Shown here: positions 37,932 to 45,979 of the stretch, piece by piece
How the letters are laid out: each line of letters opens with the position of its first letter
Position numbering within the stretch: the stretch's first letter is position 1
Origin: Pelagomonas calceolata
Taxonomy: Eukaryota; Sar; Pelagophyceae; Pelagomonadales; Pelagomonadaceae
Length of the DNA: 64,000 nucleotides
NCBI GenBank assembly: GCA_918797485.1
Contig: CAKKNE010000005.1
Coordinates: 2,790,001 to 2,854,000 of the forward strand
Reading direction: 5' to 3'
The notes under the pieces: generated by a model
What the model was told of the DNA's origin: nothing
Seen by the model: the letters and a program-made list of their open reading frames with translations, nothing else
Database searches by the model: none
Position numbers and translations under genes: made by a program

Positions 37932-38999
37932 ATGCCCAGCTTAAGCAGCTTCATGAAGAGCCCGCCGCGGGCCGAGCGCAAGAAGGCGAGCCCGCCTCCT
38001 TCCTCACCAGGAGGGCACGACATGTTCAGCCCCGGGCCGTCGTCCACCCGAAAGCGGCGGCCGAGCCAGGACGACGCGCTCCCGCCGGTCGATGAAAACG
38101 ATGACGCGGACCCGTTGCGGAGGGACGTGCGCGTGGGGCCTGGAAGGATTGGCGTCATTTTTGAGGACGTGGCGCGGGGCGTCGGGGCGAGGGTGGCCGT
38201 TGTTACAAGAGAGTCGCCTCTGCAAGGAATCGTCGACGCCGGCTGGATTATTACGAGTGTGAACGGCGTCGACGTCACGGGTGTTGGGGCTGCTGCGGCT
38301 GAGGCTGTGGTCGAGAAGCGGGGCGACCAAGCGCGGCGGTTGATCTTCGAGGCGCCGCGCGGGGTCGACGAGGTGCGGGAAATAGCTCTTGAGAAAAATG
38401 CTTTGCAAGATGTAGGAGCTGCGTTAGCACCCGATGTCAAACCGCCGACGCTGGAAACGGTGCCGCCCGGAACACTGTTGGGACGGGTGGCGCCCGGTTC
38501 TAGAATAGTATCGGTGGACGGCGTGGACTTGACGGGTCTGGACGCGCGGGAAGCTCGCATGGTCTTCGGCAAATTGACAGGAACGGCCTTCGCGCTGCGG
38601 TTCGTGACGCCGGCGGTCACGCCCGTGCTCTTGGACTCTGTCGACTTCTTCGACGAAAAAACGTTTGACTCCTCAAAAGCCGCCGCGAGCGCCTGGTGCG
38701 AGCATTCCGGCGTGGTGTTGGCCTCCGTCGAGACGGTCAATCGGGGGCGGCAGGGCGACCGTATCCGATTATGGTACAACAAGCTCGATCGTCGGAACCT
38801 GCGGCCCGCGGTCGCGCTCGCCGTGGAAGAGCACTCCCAGGGCATCCGCCCGTCCTCCGTTGCCTTTGGTGGGGACCTGCCGCGGCCGCCTCCCCCGACG
38901 CCGCCGCGCGACTCGCCGGGCGACTCGCCGGGCCGCCGCGCGGTGAAGAAGGTCGTGTCGATCTTCTCGTCGCCCACGAAGGTCGACGAGGAGGTCTAG
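37932..38999 (+). CDS. Protein with two PDZ-like domains
   Basis: 355 aa from the ATG MPSLSSFMKSP. The first 65 residues are Ser/Pro-rich and basic. Residues about 70-145 (GRIGVIFEDVARGVGARV...GIVDAGWIITSVNGVDVTG) and about 150-235 (GTLLGRVAPGSRIVSVDGVDLTGLDAREARMVFGKL) are two PDZ-like folds with the I(L)xxVNGxDxTG core. A third globular part (about 240-320, VDFFDEKTFDSSKAAASAWC...) is unknown, and the tail is Pro-rich (RPPPPTPPRDSPGDSPG). PDZ domains bind C-terminal peptides or lipids, so a scaffold role is likely. Confidence 0.7.
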   Translation: MPSLSSFMKSPPRAERKKASPPPSSPGGHDMFSPGPSSTRKRRPSQDDALPPVDENDDADPLRRDVRVGPGRIGVIFEDVARGVGARVAVVTRESPLQGIVDAGWIITSVNGVDVTGVGAAAAEAVVEKRGDQARRLIFEAPRGVDEVREIALEKNALQDVGAALAPDVKPPTLETVPPGTLLGRVAPGSRIVSVDGVDLTGLDAREARMVFGKLTGTAFALRFVTPAVTPVLLDSVDFFDEKTFDSSKAAASAWCEHSGVVLASVETVNRGRQGDRIRLWYNKLDRRNLRPAVALAVEEHSQGIRPSSVAFGGDLPRPPPPTPPRDSPGDSPGRRAVKKVVSIFSSPTKVDEEV

Positions 39000-39090
39000 G
39001 TCGTTTTTAACTTCTTCGTTTTAGTCACACAGCCAGTAATGGTGGGGGTTGTCTCAGTAGCTTCGCGGTACCGGACAGGAGGAATGGGGA

Positions 39091-40146
39091 TCAGACGCGT
39101 GGCACGACCTCGTAGAAGATCGTCTGGAACATGCACGCCGAGCCGAGCAGTACGAACGCGTGCCAGGCCGCGTTGTGGAACTCCTTCCATGAGGCCGCCC
39201 AGGGGATCAACCCGCAGGCGTAGCAGAGGCCGCCGGCGACGACGCGCCGCAGCGCCCAGGGCGACAGCGCGACGTCCGACGCCACGCAACCCAATACGAC
39301 GACGCAGCCCTGCAGCAGGAAGACCGGGATGTGGAGCTCGAGGACGTCCCAGGACCAGCGGAGCGCCTTGATCAGCACCGATGAGAGTGCTAAAATCCAC
39401 ACGGCTAACAATGCATAAGAAGAGTCGGCGTGGACTAATAACGCCGTCGCCGTGCCCGTGATGAGGGAGTGGATGCCCAGGTGGTCCGCGAGCTGCAGCG
39501 CCCAGAGGTGCCGCCGCGACCACGCCGCGCCGTTGAAGACGAACGAACCTGTGTGGAAATCAACCAGTGAGTTAGGTTATACGGGGACGACGTCGCGTCG
39601 ATGGCGTGGGGCACCTGGAGTTTGATTTCCACACAGGAACGAGCAGCCCAGCATCGTCAACAGCGAGCACACGTAGAGCAGCAAGCTGACCGTCGTCTCG
39701 ACCGGCGGCTCGTGGACGCAGCAGGCATGTAATAAAGCGCCGGCGCCGGCCGAGAACGCGACAATGCCCACCAGGTGAACCACAGCGTCGGCGCAGAGCT
39801 CCCGCCGGGAGTAGCCGAGGCGCTCGGCGCGGTACGGCCCAAAGCAGTTATCGGGGTACCAGCGCACGCGCTGCGTCCAGAAGTTCTCGGACCGCGTTAA
39901 CTCGACCACGAAGGCGTCCGGCGACTCGCTTACGTCCTCCTCCGACTCCGTAACACTATACGTCACCTGGCGCCGCGGCGCGCACCGCGGGCTCGCCGGC
40001 GGCGAGTTGTACGCGCTCTGCAGGAAGCCCGCGGGGCTGTCGTCGTCCGAGCTCGACGCGTAGACCTTGTGGGACGTTTTTATGATGCCGTCGCTGGCCG
40101 AGGCGACGTACGACGCGCCGCGGTGGCGGTGGCGCGGCGTCGTCAT
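39091..40146 (-). CDS. PAQR / hemolysin-III family membrane protein, two exons
   Basis: Exon 1 is 40146-39633 (171 codons plus one base) and exon 2 is 39551-39091, giving 324 aa. Splicing joins LLTMLGCSFLC to SFVFNGAAWSRRHLW. After a Ser/Asp-rich cytosolic head come seven hydrophobic segments with family marks: ELCADAVVHLVGIVAFSAGAG, LADHLGIHSLITGTATALL (the LDHxGI motif) and HNAAWHAFVLLGSACMF. PAQR proteins act as ceramidase-like receptors or osmolyte-linked membrane proteins. The HxxxH/Asp zinc site seems present (DHLGIHS, HNAAWH), though one early His is not obvious. The frame is open upstream to 40497, and an ATG at 40428 would give a longer head. Confidence 0.7.
39552..39632 (-). mobile_element. 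81-nt introner-like intron with perfect terminal inverted repeats
   Basis: The element reads CTGTGTGGAAATCAA at one end and TTGATTTCCACACAG at the other, 15 bp in perfect inversion. The flanks are GCTCGTTC and GTTCGTTC, 7 of 8 bases equal, as expected of a target-site duplication. The spliced intron starts at GTGGAA inside the left repeat and ends at the CACACAG of the right repeat, so the element itself supplies both splice signals. Inside are ATCAAACTCCAGGTGCCC and the core ACGCCATCGACGCGACG. Confidence 0.85.
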
Positions 40147-40503
40147 GGCGTTTCGTTGCCACAGGGCTTGCACTCGATGTTGTGACGTCTCTCGTCGGCG
40201 CGTTACTACGGTCGTGCTGCCGCCGGCGCGCGACACTGGCTTGTTGCAGCTACTTATGCTCTGAGGATGCAGTGTCGCGGCGAGCGGTGCGAGCTCGGTT
40301 TCGTTGCACGACTGGCCTTCACGTGCAGTGCAACGCGGATTCCGAGCGCTGCCTGGGTCTGCCCGCCGAGCCGCGCGCTCAAAAAGCAGATCCCACGATG
40401 ACAAGATGCTGCGCTCGGTGCACCTCATCTCATAGGCGGCTTTCGCAGAGGTCGAACGCCTCCCCCCACGCCGTCGCCGCGAGAACAAGACAAACAAGCC
40501 AAG
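40147..40503. promoter_or_regulatory. Spacer between PAQR and PNGase genes
   Basis: 357 bp between the PNGase stop and the PAQR ATG, on the same strand. It stays open in the PAQR frame up to 40497, so part may code for a longer N-terminus. Apart from this I see nothing. Confidence 0.35.
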
Positions 40504-41589
40504 TTACGGATCGTACCCCGCTCCCCGCGTCTCGTACGCCGCGAGCGCCGCGCGCAACGCCCCGTCCGTCAAACCATCCTTCAATCGCCGCGTCGCCACG
40601 TCCTTTGATTGGTCCGGGTAGTAGTACGCCGTGACATCCTCGGCGTGCCTTTCCGAAAAGGCAACAACAAGGGTGCCGTTCTTGCCCCAGCCCTGGTAGA
40701 TCTCCGGCTCGTCGAGCGACGCCTCGCACGGATCCAGATGGACCCATTCCCCTCCGAGTTTAGCTTCGCACCAGACGTGGTCCGTCGTGTCGAAGACCCA
40801 GCGCGCTTCCAATTTCAGCGCGGTCAGTACTGATAAAAAACACGCCGAGTACTCGCCGCACCGGCCCCTTCTACTAGCATGCAGGGCGTAGCCCACGTCG
40901 TTGGCTCGCACAAACCGCGTCACGTGGCCGCAGTCGCAGCTCCGCAATTCCACTCGTCCCGCTTTGGCCGCCGTTTCTTCAGACTGAGACGCCTTGATCT
41001 CTCCCACAAACTCCGTCTCAGAACCACAGACCGCACACGCGCCTCGGTAATACGGATAGCGCTCCTTGAAGTCCCTTAACAACACCAGTAAGTCGTCCCT
41101 TGTCGGCCGCCGGTCATTGAGGAGTAGTTCCGGCTTGACGAGTTTGATGTAGTCTACAGCGGAGGCCTCGTCCGGGCCCCGGTTGTCGTCCCAGATCGCC
41201 GCCGCTCTTCTACATCCGCCCGAGAGCTGCGTTGTCGCCGTGTCGCCGCCGTCGACGAGCTTGCGGTAGGCGGCCTTGTCGTGGACGATCATGCGCCGGT
41301 CGCGCCAGAGCTGAGTTATCAACTCTTTATTCTCCGCTTTTATAGTTTTGGGCTCGACCTTGGCATTTTGTAATTGTCGCGTCGAATTCAGGTAGCGCAG
41401 GTACAGCGTCTCGTTGTCGCCCAAATAGAAGAGGTCGGGCGCCTGAGCGCAGGCCAAGAGCGTCGCATTTGCTGTTTCTGTGGTGGTTGTGGCTGCGCTG
41501 CACGCCGTGCGCCGCCGCAGCAGGGCCAGGCGGCGCGCGAGGAATGCGTGTGTTGCGGTGGCTAGCAGTAGGCAGCACCTGAGCCGCAT
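40504..41589 (-). CDS. NGLY1: Peptide-N-glycanase-like protein (PNGase) with signal-like leader
   Basis: 361 aa. The transglutaminase-type triad is C244 (GRCGEYS), H271 (DTTDHVW) and D286 (VHLDPCEA), and EPEIYQGWGKN closely follows the NGLY1/Png1 pattern. Zinc ligands appear as C185-x2-C188 and C218-x-C220. PNGase removes N-glycans from misfolded glycoproteins exported from the ER. The start MRLRCCLLLATATHAFLARR looks like a signal peptide. That is unusual, because yeast and animal enzymes are cytosolic and have no signal. No PUB or PAW domain is present. Its partner in the pathway, an EDEM, lies 4.4 kb away (45980-47653). Confidence 0.87.
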   Translation of the reverse strand: MRLRCCLLLATATHAFLARRLALLRRRTACSAATTTTETANATLLACAQAPDLFYLGDNETLYLRYLNSTRQLQNAKVEPKTIKAENKELITQLWRDRRMIVHDKAAYRKLVDGGDTATTQLSGGCRRAAAIWDDNRGPDEASAVDYIKLVKPELLLNDRRPTRDDLLVLLRDFKERYPYYRGACAVCGSETEFVGEIKASQSEETAAKAGRVELRSCDCGHVTRFVRANDVGYALHASRRGRCGEYSACFLSVLTALKLEARWVFDTTDHVWCEAKLGGEWVHLDPCEASLDEPEIYQGWGKNGTLVVAFSERHAEDVTAYYYPDQSKDVATRRLKDGLTDGALRAALAAYETRGAGYDP

Positions 41590-41968
41590 TGTTGTGGGCG
41601 GCTGCGACAGGGTTATGGGGTTAGAACTTGACTCGTACGTGCTGTGATTGAGGCGTTTGCATCCGTTTTTTGCGCTTGCTACAAATGCTAGTGTCTTTAT
41701 AGGCCGCTAGCTGTTAGCATTGCACGCAGCGCTTAAATCGGCGTTACAGGTGCAAACAGCCATACGCAGGCTACTCATCTGAAGCCCAGCTACGTCACCT
41801 TGGCAGCCCGAGCAAATCAGAGCGCGCAAGGACGCGTAATTGGCGCTGCCAAGCTTTGCTCTCTGAAACAGTTTTGGTCGCTACGCGCTCGGCGGAGAAG
41901 CAGCCCACTCACACGCCATCGAGGCGTGCTCCACACACCGCATAGCTGCTAAAAACTAAGCTGCTGCG
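41590..41968. promoter_or_regulatory. Divergent region, PNGase / coiled-coil gene
   Basis: 379 bp between divergent ATGs. It has a CTAG element (41688-41710) about 100 bp upstream of the PNGase ATG. At 41917-41929 an inverted CACGCC-ATCGA-GGCGTG lies 40 bp before the coiled-coil gene's ATG and resembles half of the introner core. Confidence 0.45.
41688..41710 (+). repeat. CTAG element copy 3
   Basis: CTAGTGTCTTTA then TAGGCC and GCTAG; two bases differ from the main consensus. Confidence 0.65.
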
Positions 41969-42658
41969 ATGACGGACGCCGACTGCTTCAAAGCTGTGAG
42001 GAAGCTGGCGCGCGCGAATGCTAAATTACTGAGGCAGCAGCGCGTCCTCGAGGCGGACTTGATTGATGCGCAGCTCACCATCTTAAAGCAGCAAGCGCAA
42101 CTGGAAGCCGCCGCCATCGCAAACGCCGGCGCGAAGGACGCGGCGGCGCGCGAGGTCGCGGCGCGGCGGGAGCTCGACGCCGAGCGCGCCGCGCGCGCCG
42201 ACGACGCGCTCCAGGCGGCGCAGCGGCTCCACGACCGCGAGGCGCAGCTGCGGCACGAGGCGGACAGTCGGCGGCGCGCGGACGCGGAGGCGCTCGCCGA
42301 GGAGCGGCGGCGGCGCGGCGACGCGGAGAATAGGTTGAGGGAGTGGAAAGCGAGAGCCGCCCAGGTGACGCAACTGGCGCGGCACCGCGTCGCGCGCGCG
42401 ACGGCCGCGCGGGCGTCGGCGCAGGCGCGCTGCGCGTCGTCGGGCGACGACGAGACGACGTTCTCTCCATCACAACCGGACTTTCCGGAGCCGCCGGATC
42501 CTTATATAGACGCGCCGGAGTTCTTTCCCCCGCCGCCGCGGTTCCTCGAAACGCCGCCGTCGCCTCCGCGGTGCGAGGTGCCGCCGCCGGACGAGGACGA
42601 GGATGCGCGGGAGCCGCCCGGGCGAGCTGTCTTGGGGTCGCTCGATGGCGTAATTTAG
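41969..42658 (+). CDS. Unknown coiled-coil protein with Pro-rich tail
   Basis: 229 aa. Residues about 5-150 form one long heptad-rich helix (ANAKLLRQQRVLEADLIDAQ, then many Ala/Arg/Glu repeats such as REVAARRELDAERAARADD). The last 80 residues are Pro-rich and acidic (PDFPEPPDPYIDAPEFFPPPP, PRCEVPPPDEDEDAREPP). No family recognised; it may be a structural or scaffold protein. The coding end overlaps a GATGGCGTAA string also seen at the end of the gene at 44196. Confidence 0.6.
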   Translation: MTDADCFKAVRKLARANAKLLRQQRVLEADLIDAQLTILKQQAQLEAAAIANAGAKDAAAREVAARRELDAERAARADDALQAAQRLHDREAQLRHEADSRRRADAEALAEERRRRGDAENRLREWKARAAQVTQLARHRVARATAARASAQARCASSGDDETTFSPSQPDFPEPPDPYIDAPEFFPPPPRFLETPPSPPRCEVPPPDEDEDAREPPGRAVLGSLDGVI

Positions 42659-42673
42659 ATGTGAATTATTTTT

Positions 42674-42695
42674 CTAGTGTCTTACCGGCCGCTAG
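42674..42695 (+). repeat. CTAG element copy 4
   Basis: CTAGTGTCTTAC, CGGCC, GCTAG. It lies between two same-strand genes, 15 bp after one stop and 80 bp before the next ATG. Confidence 0.7.
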
Positions 42696-42775
42696 CTAGC
42701 AAGGTCAAGCGCTGGGCGTATTAGCCGTGTGTGGAGTGGCCGTAACGGGCCCGAGCGCCAGTTTTATCGGGCGAA

Positions 42776-43066
42776 ATGGGCCGTAATAAGTTCAAGCGTT
42801 CCACCGATCGCGGAGAGATTAAGAGGGATAAAAAAAACAAGGAGCTTGGACTCCCAGATAACAGGACTGGCCGCCTTCAATCAGTTGGCGCCTATTATTC
42901 AACAGGGAGTGCTTCGCCGTACACACACACCGTGGGAATCGCCAGTAAAAACCGGACCGCGCTCGACACGCGCCGCGGCCCCGCCAAATCGGACTCCTCA
43001 ATTCTCCACGCGATCCTCTTCTGCGTCTTACTCGTGATAGTAATCTCGTGGGCGCTCGGCTACTAG
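42776..43066 (+). CDS. Small tail-anchored membrane protein, unknown
   Basis: 96 aa. The first 70 residues are basic and polar (MGRNKFKRSTDRGEIKRDKK). The last 20 are one hydrophobic helix (ILHAILFCVLLVIVISWALGY), so a tail-anchored protein of the ER or another endomembrane is likely. The size and layout recall small translocon-associated proteins, but no family motif is clear. Its stop codon lies only 2 nt before the ATG of the next gene, which is hard to reconcile with separate promoters. Confidence 0.5.
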   Translation: MGRNKFKRSTDRGEIKRDKKNKELGLPDNRTGRLQSVGAYYSTGSASPYTHTVGIASKNRTALDTRRGPAKSDSSILHAILFCVLLVIVISWALGY

Positions 43067-43068
43067 AG

Positions 43069-44196
43069 ATGACGAGACTCGTACTGCTCGCGGCCGCGGC
43101 GGCCGCCGGTCGGTTCTGCAAGGACTTCCACTCGCCGCGCCCCGAAACGCTGTACAAGCTGCTCCGCACGGTCCCGGAGCACGTTTTGGCCGTCGATAAG
43201 CTGCGCACGGGCCCGCACCACAAGGAACGGGAAAGCGTGACGGCGCTCGCGGCCAAATGTTGTTCAGTTTATCCCGGCCAGACGGGCGCGCGGGCCGAGC
43301 GGGTCAAGGGCGACGTCGCGTTCGTCGCCGTTCATTTCAAGCAGTTCGCGGCGTTCTTCGCGCGCGCCTGGCCGGCCCTCGAACAACGCAACCAGAATTT
43401 CGTGCTCTACACGTTCGGGAACGACGACAACATGCCCTGGGAGTTCTTTCAATGCCACGGACTCGGAACCGACCGGTTGCGGGCGTTCCTCGGCGCGCCG
43501 CAGCTCCGTGGCTGGTTCACGCAGAACCTGGACGCGGCGCGGAGCCGCAATAAACGACGGGGCCACTCGAAGTGCGCCGACGGGCTCATGAGGTCGTGGC
43601 CGAAGTACGACGCGGATCTCGACGCCACGCTGCGAGCGAAGCTCCATTTTGTGCCGATCGGGATTAAGATTCTCACCGGTCGGACGGGCGATGGCTGCGC
43701 GGCCGCGAGGACGCTCGACGCGCTGCGCATGTCTAGGCCTCCCTTCGCCCGGCGTTCGCCACGAATCTTGGTGGCGCTGGGCACCGCCGGCCCTAACAGG
43801 GACCGTCGGGCGGAGGTCGTCAAACTGCTCTCGGGGCGACCGGATGTCGCCCACGTCGTCGAGGGCCACTTGGACCAAGACGAATTCTACCGTCAGTTCA
43901 CCCAGTTCCAATTCGTGGCGGCGCCCGGCTCGCACGGCCAGGACACGTACCCCTTCTGGGAGGCCGTCGCGCTCGGCGCCGTGCCCGTCACGCTGCGGGG
44001 ACCGCTCGACGGGCTCTACTCCAAGGTGCCCTGCGTCCTCGTCGACGACTGGCGACCCATCACTCCGGCCGATCTCGTCGCCTGGCGTCAGAACTTGACC
44101 GAGCGGTTCGGGGACCTCGACGCCGCGACGCGGACCGCGCGGAGGACTGTTTTGAACAGCACGTTCTGGGCCGAACAAATCCGCGCGATGGCGTAA
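43069..44196 (+). CDS. GT47/exostosin-like glycosyltransferase
   Basis: 375 aa from the ATG MTRLVLLAAAAAAGRF, which is a signal peptide or anchor. The C-terminal half reads PRILVALGTAGPNRDRRAEV, then FQFVAAPGSHGQDTYPFWEAVALGAVPVT, the pattern of exostosin-type sugar transferases (FxxxPxGxGxDxxRxWEAxxxGxIPV). A role in Golgi glycan synthesis is expected; donor and acceptor are unknown. A GTG-initiated frame begins 21 nt earlier inside the previous gene. It lies between membrane/coiled-coil genes and a secreted esterase, in a group rich in secretory-pathway proteins. Confidence 0.65.
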   Translation: MTRLVLLAAAAAAGRFCKDFHSPRPETLYKLLRTVPEHVLAVDKLRTGPHHKERESVTALAAKCCSVYPGQTGARAERVKGDVAFVAVHFKQFAAFFARAWPALEQRNQNFVLYTFGNDDNMPWEFFQCHGLGTDRLRAFLGAPQLRGWFTQNLDAARSRNKRRGHSKCADGLMRSWPKYDADLDATLRAKLHFVPIGIKILTGRTGDGCAAARTLDALRMSRPPFARRSPRILVALGTAGPNRDRRAEVVKLLSGRPDVAHVVEGHLDQDEFYRQFTQFQFVAAPGSHGQDTYPFWEAVALGAVPVTLRGPLDGLYSKVPCVLVDDWRPITPADLVAWRQNLTERFGDLDAATRTARRTVLNSTFWAEQIRAMA

Positions 44197-44326
44197 TGAT
44201 CGGTACCTTACCTACGGTACCCTACATAAGTATAGTACCTCTTGTTTACAAATTTTGCTCCGCAGAGACGAGATTTACGCCCTTGATTCGTGGCCAGCTG
44301 GACATGGGGCAGCCTCTCATGCTGCC

Positions 44327-45952
44327 ATGAAGCGTTCCATCTTCCTCTTCCTGCTGCTGCACCAGCATGCAGGGAGCAAAAAGCACAAGGCCATTCACAT
44401 CAAGCAGCCAGCAGTGCATGCGAAGCCGAGCGCGCCGCGGTGCGGCGACAAATGCATGGCGGCGCGCCGGGAGGCCGCCTACGGTCCGACGGCGCCGAAG
44501 CTGCAGGGCTGCAGCCCGCTGCCCTATCCGAGCCTGAGACGGTTCCTGCCCAAGAACATCACGCGACCGGAGGCGCACCCGATGGAGACGCCGCGCCTCG
44601 CGGACGTCTGGGCGGCGCAGAAGAAAATGGCGGCGCACAATGGCACGGCGGATGCGGTGGTTTTGGGGGGAAGCATGCCGCTCGGCCAAGGGTTGCGGCC
44701 GGGCATCGCACCGTGGCCCGCGCGGCTCCAGGCGCTGCTCCCGAACCTGAACGTGGACGTCCGCGCCACCCGGTCGACGTCGTCGGCCTGGGCCCTCGGG
44801 AACCTCGCGAGGCTGCTGCCCGTGTGCCCGGACGTTTTGTTCATGGATTATGGCGTCAACGACGCGGCCGCGATATACAATGCCTTCGTGCCGGGCAGCG
44901 CCGGCACCGGGCCGGCGATCGAGGCCTTGAGCCGCGAGGCGAAGCGCCGGTGCCCCGCCGCGGCCCTCGTCCACATCGAGGGCGCCTGGAACCATGGCGA
45001 AAAGACGCGGGAGCCGACGGTGCCGAGGCTCGCCGACGCGCAGCGCGCGGTCGCGGCCCGCTACGGCGGAATTGTAATTTCGTTCATCGCCGGCACGTGC
45101 TATCAGAAGACGGGGTGGTTCGAGCCGCACCCGCCGCCGGCCGAGCACCAGCGCCTCGCAGAACAAATCGCGACGGCCTGGAACGCCATCGACGCGGCGC
45201 GCCGGGCCAAAGCGAAGGGGTTCGGGAAAGGACCGTGGACGCTGCCGCAACGCGTGTGGAATGCGAGTGCCGAACTCGACAGCTGTTCGGTGACGACGGA
45301 GCTCGCGAACGTCGAGAAGGGCGAAAAGTCGTTCCGGCGCGTCGACGACGCCTCCAAGTCGCTGTGGCGGTACGAAGAAGATGTTAAGGGAAGGCCCGGC
45401 TTTGTTATAAAGACGACCCCTGGGGCCGCGTTCGACGCGGCCGCGGCGACCCTGCGGGTACGGCTCAAGTTTTCTGATAGGCAAGCCACCAATACGTTGC
45501 GCGTCGAATTCCTGCAGACGTATGAGAACGTGGGAACGGCGACGGTGTGGGTCGGGGACCACCCCGCGACCCAGAGGATCGACGCCCTCGACGCGCGCGA
45601 CCGCTTTTCCACCATCGGCTCTGCAAGCTTCCGGCACGGAAAGAACGCCCAGTTCGAGGGTGGCGCCTGTAATGTGACGATGACCAGGACCGACGAGGAC
45701 GGGACCTTCACTACGTGGTTCGCGGACGGCGCCAAGATCAAGTCGAAAAAGCCCCGCAGCACCGGCTCGAAAGGATACCTCTCGGCCAAGACCTGCCAGC
45801 AGGGCACCGCGTTTCGATATCTCGACCTTCCCGCCGGTGAGGGAATTGTGAACGTGCGCCTCGACGCACTCGATGCGATGCATAGGGAGCACGCAGCCGT
45901 CAATAAATTCAAGCTGGTGGCGCTCGCAGCGTGTGACGGGAAGCCTCCGTAA
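44327..45952 (+). CDS. Secreted SGNH-hydrolase-like protein
   Basis: 541 aa from the ATG MKRSIFLFLLLHQH, a signal peptide. SGNH blocks are recognisable: GGSMPLGQGL with Ser at about 116 (block I), FMDYGVNDAA at about 174-181 (block III), and HPPPAEHQ with His at about 274 (block V). The 250 residues after the catalytic part resemble a beta-sandwich (FVIKTTPGAAFDAAAATLRVRLKF, WVGDHPATQRIDALDARDRFSTI) and may bind carbohydrate. The family includes acetyl- and carbohydrate-esterases. The long open frame on the opposite strand is a shadow. Its stop is 27 nt from that of the EDEM gene. Confidence 0.75.
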   Translation: MKRSIFLFLLLHQHAGSKKHKAIHIKQPAVHAKPSAPRCGDKCMAARREAAYGPTAPKLQGCSPLPYPSLRRFLPKNITRPEAHPMETPRLADVWAAQKKMAAHNGTADAVVLGGSMPLGQGLRPGIAPWPARLQALLPNLNVDVRATRSTSSAWALGNLARLLPVCPDVLFMDYGVNDAAAIYNAFVPGSAGTGPAIEALSREAKRRCPAAALVHIEGAWNHGEKTREPTVPRLADAQRAVAARYGGIVISFIAGTCYQKTGWFEPHPPPAEHQRLAEQIATAWNAIDAARRAKAKGFGKGPWTLPQRVWNASAELDSCSVTTELANVEKGEKSFRRVDDASKSLWRYEEDVKGRPGFVIKTTPGAAFDAAAATLRVRLKFSDRQATNTLRVEFLQTYENVGTATVWVGDHPATQRIDALDARDRFSTIGSASFRHGKNAQFEGGACNVTMTRTDEDGTFTTWFADGAKIKSKKPRSTGSKGYLSAKTCQQGTAFRYLDLPAGEGIVNVRLDALDAMHREHAAVNKFKLVALAACDGKPP

Positions 45953-45979
45953 CTGTACTGTTTTTTAGAACTTCATAAC

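Noticed and set aside
42776-44196. Reading the 2-nt spacing as a bacterial operon or contamination
   Set aside because: The neighbours are plainly eukaryotic (PNGase, EDEM), there is no ribosome-binding site, and base composition is the same.
45186-45199. ACGCCATCGACGCG in the SGNH gene
   Set aside because: It is in frame (WNAIDAARR) with no splice signal, so it is a chance coding match. It also warns that the 14-mer alone is not proof.
44246-45892. 548-codon minus-strand frame opposite the SGNH esterase gene
   Set aside because: Its text is Arg/Gly/Pro-rich without motifs, while the plus frame has a signal peptide and SGNH blocks. It is a GC-driven shadow.
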